Assembly: GCA_023251515.1 (NCBI GenBank)
Contig: JAHEYQ010000013.1
Span: 1 to 37,534 of the forward strand
From: Bacteroidales bacterium
GTDB taxonomy: Bacteria; Bacteroidota; Bacteroidia; Bacteroidales; JACABE01
Reading direction: 5' to 3'
Length of the DNA: 37,534 bases
A model generated the notes under the pieces. That model was given only the letters and a program-made list of their open reading frames with translations. It did not search any database and had not been told where the DNA came from. Shown here in pieces: positions 26,461 through 34,125 of this stretch. The translations under genes were made by a program, and so were the position numbers. The number at the start of each line of letters is the position of its first letter. Position 1 is the stretch's first letter.

Positions 26461-28725
26461 ATGGATAAATTTAAATTTGCTGAAGAACAAAATACTATAG
26501 AAATAAATAATCAAGATATTTGGAAAATATTAATAGTTGATGATAATCTTGATATTTTTAATACAACAAAACAAGCTCTTTCAACTAAAGAAGTTTATGG
26601 TAAAAAACTAGAATTTATATATGCCTCATCAAAAGAAGAAGCTATTAATTATTTTATAAATTTTAATGATAAAGATATTGCTGTTGCTTTAATAGATGTA
26701 ATGATGGAAGATAATGATAGTGGACTTCAATTAATAAATTATATAAGAAATACATTAAAAAATAATATTATTCAACTAATAATAAGAACTGGACATCCTG
26801 GTGAATTTCCAATGTTAAATTTATATGAACAATATGATATTAACAATTATATTGAAAAAGGAGCAAATGAAGTTAGTTTGTTATATATTGAACTATTACA
26901 AGCAATTAAATCGTATAAACTATCTAAGGATATAGCAGTAAAACTTGAGGGGAAAGTTAAAGATATAAATAATCAGTTGTTTGCCTTTATGGAACATACT
27001 CCTAATTTTTCATATATTAAAGATAATAATCATAAATTTATAATTGCAAGTAATAAACTTGCTGATATTGCAAAAAGTTCATATAAAGGTGAAAAGAAAA
27101 TAAATGATTGGCAAGATTTAATAGGAATGTGCGATCACGATATTTTCCCTAAAGAGTTTGCAGACGAATGTTTTGAAGATGAAAAGAAAATCTTTGAAAC
27201 AGGAATTCCTATTATAAATAAAGAAAAGGAATTAAAATCTGGGCAAGAAAAATTTTTTATTTTAACAACCAAAATTCCATTAAGAGATGAAAAAGGTGAA
27301 ATATATAGATTATTAGGAGTTGGAAACAATATAACACAAGCAAATTCAGCAGAAATACTTAAAGCTCAATATGACACACTTGCTCATGTTAGTCATGATA
27401 TCAGAAATCCAATAAATGCAATATTAGGATACTTAGAATTAATAAGAAATATTACTTCTACTTCAAATGAAAAAGAAGAGTTTATTAAATTATTGAAATC
27501 AATAGAAATTAATTGTGAAATATTAACTGAATTGCGTGAGGATATTATGTTTCTGAATAATACTACTGAAATTGATAATGTTGATTATGATATAAAATCT
27601 ATTAAAACAATTATCAATTCATTATTTGAATTAAAAGCGAAAGAAAAAAAAATTGAACTTAGAATAAAAATTGACAAGAAAATACCAAATATTATTATTG
27701 ACAAAAATAAATTCAGAAAATTAGTAACAAACTTAATAAGTAATGCAATACGATTTACAGATAAAGGTTTTGTTGAACTTGAGATTAATCTTATAAAGAT
27801 TTATGAGGGATTGGTTGATATTGAAGTTGTTGTTAAAGATACCGGACGTGGCATTCCTGAAGATAAAATTAATCAGATTTTTGAACCTTTTATATATTAT
27901 GACAGTCCTAATGGAGGAGGATTGGGATTAGCAATAGTGAAAAAAATTACTGATTTATTAAATGGAAAAATTGAGAAGCCAATTTCAATAATTGATAAAG
28001 GTTCGACTTTTAAAATAATATTAAATGAAATAAAAATTTCAACTTCAAAAATAATTGTTGAAGAACTCATAGATATTTCAGAGATAAACAAATCTATATT
28101 AGTTGTTGATGATATACAAAGTAATATTGATACAATAAAAATCTATTTAACTAAATCTAAAATTAAAATATTTGAAGCTAAAAATGGTGATGATGCAATT
28201 CAAATAGTTAAAGATAATCATATCGATTTAATTTTGATGGATTATAATATGCCTCCCGGTAAAAATGGTGCAGAAACAGCCATGATAATAAAAAGTGACG
28301 TGAAAAATACAAACATCAAAATAGTCTGCTACTCTTCTACTTGTTCGGTTGAAGAGATTAATCAAAAACACGATTCGCTATTTGATGATTGTTTAAAAAA
28401 AGCTGAAAATAAAAATGAATTGTATAAATTACTGAATTCTTTCTTTCCATTATTTTCTAATAAAGAACCAATAAAATACCTTAATAACTTTGGAAGTGAA
28501 TTTCCTCATATCAAAAAAGAAATTGAATCTATAAAATTATCTTACAATATTAATAACAATGATTCTATTGATAATTTGATTTCTTTTAATGAAAGCTTGT
28601 GTGAAATTGCTAATCAATATCACAATGAAAGATTGTTTAATTTCTGTAAAGAATTCAAAACATACTTAGATAATTATAATATTATCAAAATAAATGATTT
28701 TTGTAATGAATTGAAGTTGATATAA
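26461..28725 (+). CDS. Soluble hybrid histidine kinase: REC-PAS-HisKA-HATPase-REC
   Basis: 754 aa, no membrane segment. Domain order: receiver 1 about 20-150 (ILIVDDN with D27/D28, phospho-acceptor D79 in ALIDVMMED, T110, K133); PAS about 170-295 (FAFMEHTPNFSYIKDNN ... LLGVGNNITQ); HisKA with H312 (LAHVSHDIRNPINAILGY); HATPase with N424/N428 (NLISNAIRF), DTGRGI and GGGLGLAIV; receiver 2 about 545-660 (ILVVDD, D594 in ILMDYNMP, S625/S626, K646/K647). The last 95 aa are helical and may be a degenerate Hpt-like bundle, though no phospho-accepting HxKG motif is visible. It can take phosphate from the upstream membrane kinase through receiver 1 and pass it on (inference). The downstream receiver-hydrolase starts 55 bases later. 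Confidence 0.9.
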   Translation: MDKFKFAEEQNTIEINNQDIWKILIVDDNLDIFNTTKQALSTKEVYGKKLEFIYASSKEEAINYFINFNDKDIAVALIDVMMEDNDSGLQLINYIRNTLKNNIIQLIIRTGHPGEFPMLNLYEQYDINNYIEKGANEVSLLYIELLQAIKSYKLSKDIAVKLEGKVKDINNQLFAFMEHTPNFSYIKDNNHKFIIASNKLADIAKSSYKGEKKINDWQDLIGMCDHDIFPKEFADECFEDEKKIFETGIPIINKEKELKSGQEKFFILTTKIPLRDEKGEIYRLLGVGNNITQANSAEILKAQYDTLAHVSHDIRNPINAILGYLELIRNITSTSNEKEEFIKLLKSIEINCEILTELREDIMFLNNTTEIDNVDYDIKSIKTIINSLFELKAKEKKIELRIKIDKKIPNIIIDKNKFRKLVTNLISNAIRFTDKGFVELEINLIKIYEGLVDIEVVVKDTGRGIPEDKINQIFEPFIYYDSPNGGGLGLAIVKKITDLLNGKIEKPISIIDKGSTFKIILNEIKISTSKIIVEELIDISEINKSILVVDDIQSNIDTIKIYLTKSKIKIFEAKNGDDAIQIVKDNHIDLILMDYNMPPGKNGAETAMIIKSDVKNTNIKIVCYSSTCSVEEINQKHDSLFDDCLKKAENKNELYKLLNSFFPLFSNKEPIKYLNNFGSEFPHIKKEIESIKLSYNINNNDSIDNLISFNESLCEIANQYHNERLFNFCKEFKTYLDNYNIIKINDFCNELKLI

Positions 28726-28780
28726 ATGACATTATAAAAAATAAATTAAATATTTTATTAAAAAGTATAACATAAACAAT

Positions 28781-29962
28781 ATGAAAAATAAATTATCAAT
28801 TATAATTATAGATGACGATGAGTTTTTTTTAAACTGTATTACGAAAGATTTAAATACATCAGGTTTTAATGTTTTTTATGCAATTACAGGTGAGGAAGGT
28901 TTAAAAAAAATATTTTCAAATAAAATAGATTTAATCATACTTGATATATCTTTACCAGAAAGGAGGGATTATGGCTTTGAGGTATGTAATAAATTAAAAG
29001 AAAACCCTAAAACTTCAGATATTCCTATAATATTCCTTACAGGTTCAAAAGATATTGAAGTAATAAAACAAGGATTTAAAAGTGGATGTGTAGACTATAT
29101 TATAAAACCTTACCAAAAGGAAGAGTTAATTGCAAGAATTTCTACTCATTTGAGTTTAAAACAAAAAACAGAAGATTTAAGATCAATAGTTAATCAACTT
29201 GAAGAAAAAGTGAGTGGTTTTAGATTCTTTGATTTTGCTATTAAAAAAGAATTAGAAAAACTAATTAATGAATATAAAGACCATGCACCTAATTTGCTTT
29301 TTTTTACTCATGGTTTTGGTGGAAATGCAAATAGGTGGGATAAAATGATTTCAATAATTAAAGAAGATCGTGAGTTATCGATAGAATATGAAATTAAAAA
29401 ATTTAATTATCCGACAACTAAATTTATATATTTTGGATTGTTCAAAAGATTACCGGCAATAGAAAATATTGCTGATGCATTAAAAACAGAAATACAATTA
29501 ATTATAGACAAAAAAAAATACAAAAAAATTCTAATTGTTGCTCACAGTATGGGGGGGCTTGTTGCTCGTAAGTATTTAGTTGAACAATTTGAAAATATTT
29601 TAAAATCTGATATAGAACTTAATTTAATATTATATGCAACACCAAATAAAGGATCTGATTTGGCAAATATTTACAAAACAATTAGTATTGGTAATATAGT
29701 TGTTAGTCAGATGTGTAAAAAAAGTAAATTTCTTGAAAATCTAAATGACGATTGGGATAAATATAAAATAATAAATAAAATTGATATTATGTATGTACAT
29801 GCTGGGCAAGATAAAATTGTAAAATCTGATAGTCCTGATAAAATTTTTGCGGGAAAAATGATCAAAACAGATATTAATAAAGATCACTTTACAATTGGTG
29901 TACCTAAAGACAAAGAAGATACATCATTTGAATTGCTGAAGAATTTTGCTTTAAAAAAATAA
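28781..29962 (+). CDS. Response-regulator receiver fused to an alpha/beta serine hydrolase
   Basis: 393 aa. Residues 1-125 are a complete receiver: acidic pocket D11-D13, phospho-acceptor D55 (LIILDISLPE), T87 (IIFLTGS), K109 (YIIKPY). A short coiled linker, about 125-150 (LRSIVNQLEEKVSG), follows. Residues about 165-393 are an alpha/beta hydrolase of the lipase/PGAP1/DUF676 kind: oxyanion motif FFTHGFGGNANRWDKM (H177-G178), nucleophile elbow VAHSMGGLVARKYL with S256, YATPNKGSDLA, acid D344 (AGQDKIV) and H369 (NKDHFTIG). The triad appears intact. No membrane segment or signal peptide, so the output enzyme is cytoplasmic, controlled by phosphorylation (inference). Substrate unknown; lipid or ester is the family expectation. 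It is the last gene of the kinase run, followed by a strong inverted repeat. Confidence 0.88.
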   Translation: MKNKLSIIIIDDDEFFLNCITKDLNTSGFNVFYAITGEEGLKKIFSNKIDLIILDISLPERRDYGFEVCNKLKENPKTSDIPIIFLTGSKDIEVIKQGFKSGCVDYIIKPYQKEELIARISTHLSLKQKTEDLRSIVNQLEEKVSGFRFFDFAIKKELEKLINEYKDHAPNLLFFTHGFGGNANRWDKMISIIKEDRELSIEYEIKKFNYPTTKFIYFGLFKRLPAIENIADALKTEIQLIIDKKKYKKILIVAHSMGGLVARKYLVEQFENILKSDIELNLILYATPNKGSDLANIYKTISIGNIVVSQMCKKSKFLENLNDDWDKYKIINKIDIMYVHAGQDKIVKSDSPDKIFAGKMIKTDINKDHFTIGVPKDKEDTSFELLKNFALKK

Positions 29963-30012
29963 ATTAAAGTGTTTTTCTATCTTTGATTTTTTTTTACAAA
30001 TAAATAAAAATA

Positions 30013-30057
30013 TATAATTCCGAAAGTTCTTATTTTTTTAAGGCTTTCGGAATTATA
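30013..30057 (+). terminator. Long hairpin between the kinase cluster and cas13b
   Basis: Perfect 14-bp arms TATAATTCCGAAAG (30013-30026) and CTTTCGGAATTATA (30044-30057) around a 17-base loop that itself contains seven T. It probably terminates the kinase-hydrolase transcript; alternatively it is a protein or RNA regulatory structure upstream of cas13b. The T run after the stem is short. Confidence 0.6.
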
Positions 30058-30073
30058 TTTAATAAATAATCAT

Positions 30074-30081
30074 TAATTTTA
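30074..30081 (+). promoter_or_regulatory. Near-consensus -7 box for cas13b
   Basis: TAATTTTA differs from TAnnTTTG at the last base and lies 17 bases before the cas13b ATG. Its position after a hairpin fits an independent promoter, but the match is imperfect. Confidence 0.3.
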
Positions 30082-30098
30082 CATCAAAAAAACAGAAT

Positions 30099-33000
30099 AT
30101 GGAAAATATTATTAAACCAAATTACAAAAGATTTAATTCGGATGCAGATAAACCTTATTTTGCTGCATATTTTAATACCGCAAAACAAAACCTGTTTTTA
30201 ATTCTGAGAGATATATCTGAGAGTCTGGGTATTGGTTTTGATTTGTCGAACGACGACAATATGATGAATGCAGGCTTGTGGAGATATCTGAAAACAAATA
30301 GTGAACCGGAGGTTAGCCAGCAAATTATTAAAAAGTTGGAAAAACAATTCCCTTTTGCTGACTTTTTGGCTAAGAACTATGCATATAAAGAAAGACAGGA
30401 AAGGGAAGCAATACCGAATGATTATTTCGAAATTTTTGCCAAACTGATTAATCAGTTATATAGTTACCGGAATTACTATTCGCATTATATACATGATGCC
30501 GTAGAAATGGATTATCAGATAATAAAAGGGATGCAGATATTATTTGATGCAGCTCGCAGAGAGGTTAAAAAAAGATTTTCGCTGAAAACAGAAGATGTAA
30601 ATCATTTGGTAAGATTGGGCAAAGGAGGTAAAGAACCAGAGCATTTCTTTTATAAATTTGAAATTAATAAGAAAGTAACAGAAAAAGCTTTGGCATTTTT
30701 TATTTGTTTGTGGCTTCAGCGAAAGAATGCACAGGAATTTCTAAAAAAACTGGAAGGATTTAAAAAGAGCGAAAACAATGCGCAGAAAGCTACTTTAGAA
30801 ACATTTACCTATTATGGCTTGAGAATACCGCAACCTAAACTAAACAGTAATAATACCAGAGAAAGCCTATTGCTTGATATGGTAAATGAAATGAAAAAAT
30901 GTCCTAAAGAATTATACAAGCTGTTAAGCGAAGATGATAAGGCAAAGTTTATATGTACAGATGAAACAGATAAATCAGAAGATGATGAATATGAAATATT
31001 GCCAATAATGAAAAGAAGCATTAATCGTTTTTATTATTTTGCCCTGAAATATATGGAAAACGAATTTGATAAAATTAAATTTCATATTGATCTGGGAAAT
31101 TATTGCTTTAAATCTTATGATCAAAATATTGAAGATAACATACGCAAAAGAAGATGGATAAAAAAGATGACTGCCTTTGGAAGTCTGGAAGATTTTAGTG
31201 ATGAAAAACGCCCAACTGAATGGATAGAAAAATACAGAAAAACAGATGATAATGAGGAAAATACTAATAATGATATTTACGTTAGCCGTACTACTCCTCA
31301 TTACCACATTAACGAGCAAAATATCGGTTTTAAAATTATTTACGATTATCCTATAAGAAAAAAGTCAAATAAGTTGTGGCCCTTATTAACCGATTATGAT
31401 TTTGAAAGCAAAAAAGGCAAACCTCAAAACGAAATAGCTGATTGCTGGCTAAGTTTATACGAATTGCCGGCTATAGTCTTTTATCATTTAATACAGCAAA
31501 AATATGGTATAGGCAAAACCGCCGAAAACATAATAATTAACTACACCAAAGATGTTATAAGCTTTTTTGAAGAAATTGAAAAGGGAATAATAAATGCAGG
31601 GTTGAACGATACGGAATTAACAGATATTTTAGCTGCCAGAAATCTTGAAAAGTCATTTATTCCAAAGAAAATAATCTCTTATCTTACCTTAAAAAAGCAA
31701 AATACCTTTAACGAAATTGCCAAAAAAAGGCTTGAAGAATTAAGAGACGAAAATAATACGATGCTTGAGAAAATAATAAGCCAATCGCATTCATTTGATA
31801 AAAAACCCGGCTCAAAGGATTATATCAAGTTAAAATCGGGCGATATGGCCGATTTTATTGCCCGTGATATGATAAGATTTCAGAAAGCTTTAGATAAAGA
31901 AAAGGGTAAAGCTAACGGTACTGAATTTCAGATATTGCAGGCAAAGCTTGCATATTTTGGGATTAATAAAGATAATCTTTATCAAACCTTTAAATATTGC
32001 AACTTAATTGACAGTAAAAACCCTCATCCATTTTTAAAATGGATAGATGCTAAACAATGTAATGGAATACTTGATTTTTATATAAAGTATCTGGAACAAA
32101 GGAAAAAGTTCATTCAAAAATGCATAGATGAGAAAAAATATGCCGATTACCATTTCCTGAAAATAAGTGAAAGAAAAACCAGATATGATAAGAACTATAT
32201 AGCAAAGCTGATTTCAGATTTGAAAAATGAAATAGCAATAAACATACCCCGAGGCTTATTTTTAAAACCCATAAAAGAGTTATTGAAAAGTGCAGAAGAA
32301 TGCAGGGATTTATCGCTACATATTGAGCAATTAGAACGGGTAAATACTGCTTATATTATTGATAAGTATTTTACAATTATATTGGATGATGAGGCTCAGG
32401 AATTTTATAGTTATAAAAAATCATACGAATTGCTGAATAAATTGTTTGATAACCGTAAGAAATATGAAATGCGTAACAGCTTACCCAGTAATTATTACAG
32501 TACTGAAGAGCTTAGTAAATTGTGTGCTAAAATAAACAATAATACCTACGATAATGAGTTGCTACGCAGATTAGATCAATATATTGATGAAAAAGCAGAA
32601 AAGAACAACAGCGGTCCTTCAAATAAAAAAATTACTGAAAAAGATAAAATAAAGCTTAAAGCTTCATATTTTGAGAAATATAAGGATTTTACCGAAAATG
32701 AAAAGCAAATAAGACAAGCCAGAGTATGCGATATGGTTTTGTTTATGCTTACCGACAGACTTTTCAGAAGTAGTTTTCTGCAAAACCAAGTTGCAAAAAC
32801 TAGCAAAATTCAGACTACAGATGTAGAAATAGGCAAAGGATATAAGCTTTCGGAGATAAAAGCCGATGCTGACAAAGGCTTTTTATCGCTGCAAACCGGA
32901 GTTAATATAAGAATGCCCTATAGGTATGAATTAAACAAATTGGCGGTTTTCAGACAATCGTGCGAAAAATCGCATTTGTCGGATATACAGCATAAAATTA

Positions 33001-33497
33001 TAATCAAAGAAAATATTCAGATAAAAAATTACGGTGATTTCAGAAGTTTGCTTAAAGACCGTAAAATAGAAAGTTTGTTGCCTTATATAAATGATGAGGT
33101 TATACATTTTGAAGCTTTGCAAAAAGAGCTTGAACTTTATGAAAAAGCCCGTATGGATATATTTGAACTGATATATCGGTTTGAGAAAAAATTTATAAGC
33201 GAAAACAATATTGCAAAAGAAAAGAAAGGCTATGTAAAGCATGATAGTATTCTAAAAGAGCTTATGGGTGAAACTGATGAGAAATGCTTATTTATTAAGC
33301 ATTTGCGTAATTCCATAGCGCATAATAATTATCCGGCATTTATTTTGTTTAAAGATAAAATAGAAGGAAAGGGCTTTAATGAACTTAAAGATTACAGCAA
33401 AAATAACCACAGTGTAATAGAAAAATCGGTAATTTTACAGTTTAAACAAATAATAAGTTCATATTATGAATATTTTATGGATAATAATGCAGTGTAG
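30099..33497 (+). CDS. cas13b: Cas13b, RNA-guided RNase of a type VI-B CRISPR system
   Basis: 1132 aa, within the usual Cas13b range. Two HEPN RNase motifs lie near the two ends, the hallmark of Cas13b: R124-N-Y-Y-S-H129 (SYRNYYSHYIHDA) and R1070-N-S-I-A-H1075 (HLRNSIAHNNYPAF). Both have R-x4-H with Asn after Arg, so the nuclease should be active. The long Lys-rich, helical middle lacks DNA-nuclease motifs. Conserved-looking Cas13b stretches include GLWRYLKTN, and DKGFLSLQTGVNIRMPYRYE before the C-terminal HEPN. Next to it are an overlapping small membrane-protein gene and a 36/30-nt CRISPR array. Known role of the family: crRNA maturation, target-RNA cleavage and collateral RNase activity. 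It is less AT-rich than the upstream kinase cluster where sampled. Confidence 0.96.
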   Translation: MENIIKPNYKRFNSDADKPYFAAYFNTAKQNLFLILRDISESLGIGFDLSNDDNMMNAGLWRYLKTNSEPEVSQQIIKKLEKQFPFADFLAKNYAYKERQEREAIPNDYFEIFAKLINQLYSYRNYYSHYIHDAVEMDYQIIKGMQILFDAARREVKKRFSLKTEDVNHLVRLGKGGKEPEHFFYKFEINKKVTEKALAFFICLWLQRKNAQEFLKKLEGFKKSENNAQKATLETFTYYGLRIPQPKLNSNNTRESLLLDMVNEMKKCPKELYKLLSEDDKAKFICTDETDKSEDDEYEILPIMKRSINRFYYFALKYMENEFDKIKFHIDLGNYCFKSYDQNIEDNIRKRRWIKKMTAFGSLEDFSDEKRPTEWIEKYRKTDDNEENTNNDIYVSRTTPHYHINEQNIGFKIIYDYPIRKKSNKLWPLLTDYDFESKKGKPQNEIADCWLSLYELPAIVFYHLIQQKYGIGKTAENIIINYTKDVISFFEEIEKGIINAGLNDTELTDILAARNLEKSFIPKKIISYLTLKKQNTFNEIAKKRLEELRDENNTMLEKIISQSHSFDKKPGSKDYIKLKSGDMADFIARDMIRFQKALDKEKGKANGTEFQILQAKLAYFGINKDNLYQTFKYCNLIDSKNPHPFLKWIDAKQCNGILDFYIKYLEQRKKFIQKCIDEKKYADYHFLKISERKTRYDKNYIAKLISDLKNEIAINIPRGLFLKPIKELLKSAEECRDLSLHIEQLERVNTAYIIDKYFTIILDDEAQEFYSYKKSYELLNKLFDNRKKYEMRNSLPSNYYSTEELSKLCAKINNNTYDNELLRRLDQYIDEKAEKNNSGPSNKKITEKDKIKLKASYFEKYKDFTENEKQIRQARVCDMVLFMLTDRLFRSSFLQNQVAKTSKIQTTDVEIGKGYKLSEIKADADKGFLSLQTGVNIRMPYRYELNKLAVFRQSCEKSHLSDIQHKIIIKENIQIKNYGDFRSLLKDRKIESLLPYINDEVIHFEALQKELELYEKARMDIFELIYRFEKKFISENNIAKEKKGYVKHDSILKELMGETDEKCLFIKHLRNSIAHNNYPAFILFKDKIEGKGFNELKDYSKNNHSVIEKSVILQFKQIISSYYEYFMDNNAV

Positions 33498-34062
33498 TGC
33501 TGCCTGCCCAGATAATAGCAACAATACAGGAATAAAACTGATTGCCGTAATTATGCCATCATTAATTGCCATAGCAGGAATAGGATTAACAGCCTTACTT
33601 GCATACAGGTATGCCATAAAGCAAAAACGGATGGATATAAGGATAGGTATTGAAAAAACCCGATATGAACGTAAGCTATATGCATTGGAAAACTGCTGGA
33701 AACTTATGACTTATACAAGCGATACCGAGAATACTAAAACTATCCTTATATGGGAAAAATCAGTAGAAAATGCAAAAATCTACTATGTAAACACTGATAA
33801 CTGCAAAGAATTTATTAAAGAATTAAATCAGTTTTTTTATGGTAGCGGACTGGGTATTTATTTAACTACAGAAATAAAAGAAAAGCTATTTGAATATCGT
33901 AGCATAATTTATGGAATACTGCTGAAAGAAAAAGAAAACAAAGAAATTAAAATCAGGATTAATAATCCGGAATTGGCTGCCAATATGATAAAACTACATC
34001 AGCAGATGATAAAATTTATAAAAGAAGAAACGGTATATCTGGAAAAGGATGTAAATGTTTAG
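33466..34062 (+). CDS. Csx28-like single-pass membrane accessory protein of type VI-B
   Basis: 198 aa from the first ATG, overlapping the end of cas13b by 32 bases in another frame; an in-frame ATG at 33487 would overlap by 11 and is equally possible, and 33553 would lose part of the membrane helix. One membrane helix at about 23-48 (LIAVIMPSLIAIAGIGLTAL) is followed by a basic, helical cytosolic domain (KQKRMDIRIGIEKTRYERKL). Size, position after cas13b and one N-terminal TM match Csx28 (subtype VI-B2) better than the multi-TM Csx27 (VI-B1). However, the single His (H in IKLHQQ) has no Arg 4-6 residues upstream, so the divergent HEPN motif described for Csx28 is not visible. In characterised systems Csx28 enhances and Csx27 represses Cas13b interference; the effect here is unknown. 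Confidence 0.68.
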   Translation: MNILWIIMQCSAACPDNSNNTGIKLIAVIMPSLIAIAGIGLTALLAYRYAIKQKRMDIRIGIEKTRYERKLYALENCWKLMTYTSDTENTKTILIWEKSVENAKIYYVNTDNCKEFIKELNQFFYGSGLGIYLTTEIKEKLFEYRSIIYGILLKEKENKEIKIRINNPELAANMIKLHQQMIKFIKEETVYLEKDVNV

Positions 34063-34125
34063 TGCTTTTTTTAATTAAAAAAAATGAATCTAAAATAATG
34101 ATATTAATACTTTTACAGATGCAAG
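34063..34125 (+). promoter_or_regulatory. Putative CRISPR leader
   Basis: 63-base AT-rich stretch between the accessory gene and the first repeat. It is assigned as leader because repeats 1-24 next to it are nearly invariant while those at the far end have decayed. The last part, TTTTACAG at 34111-34118, resembles the end of a repeat. No clear TAnnTTTG box is present, so array transcription may start upstream within the cas operon. Confidence 0.5.
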
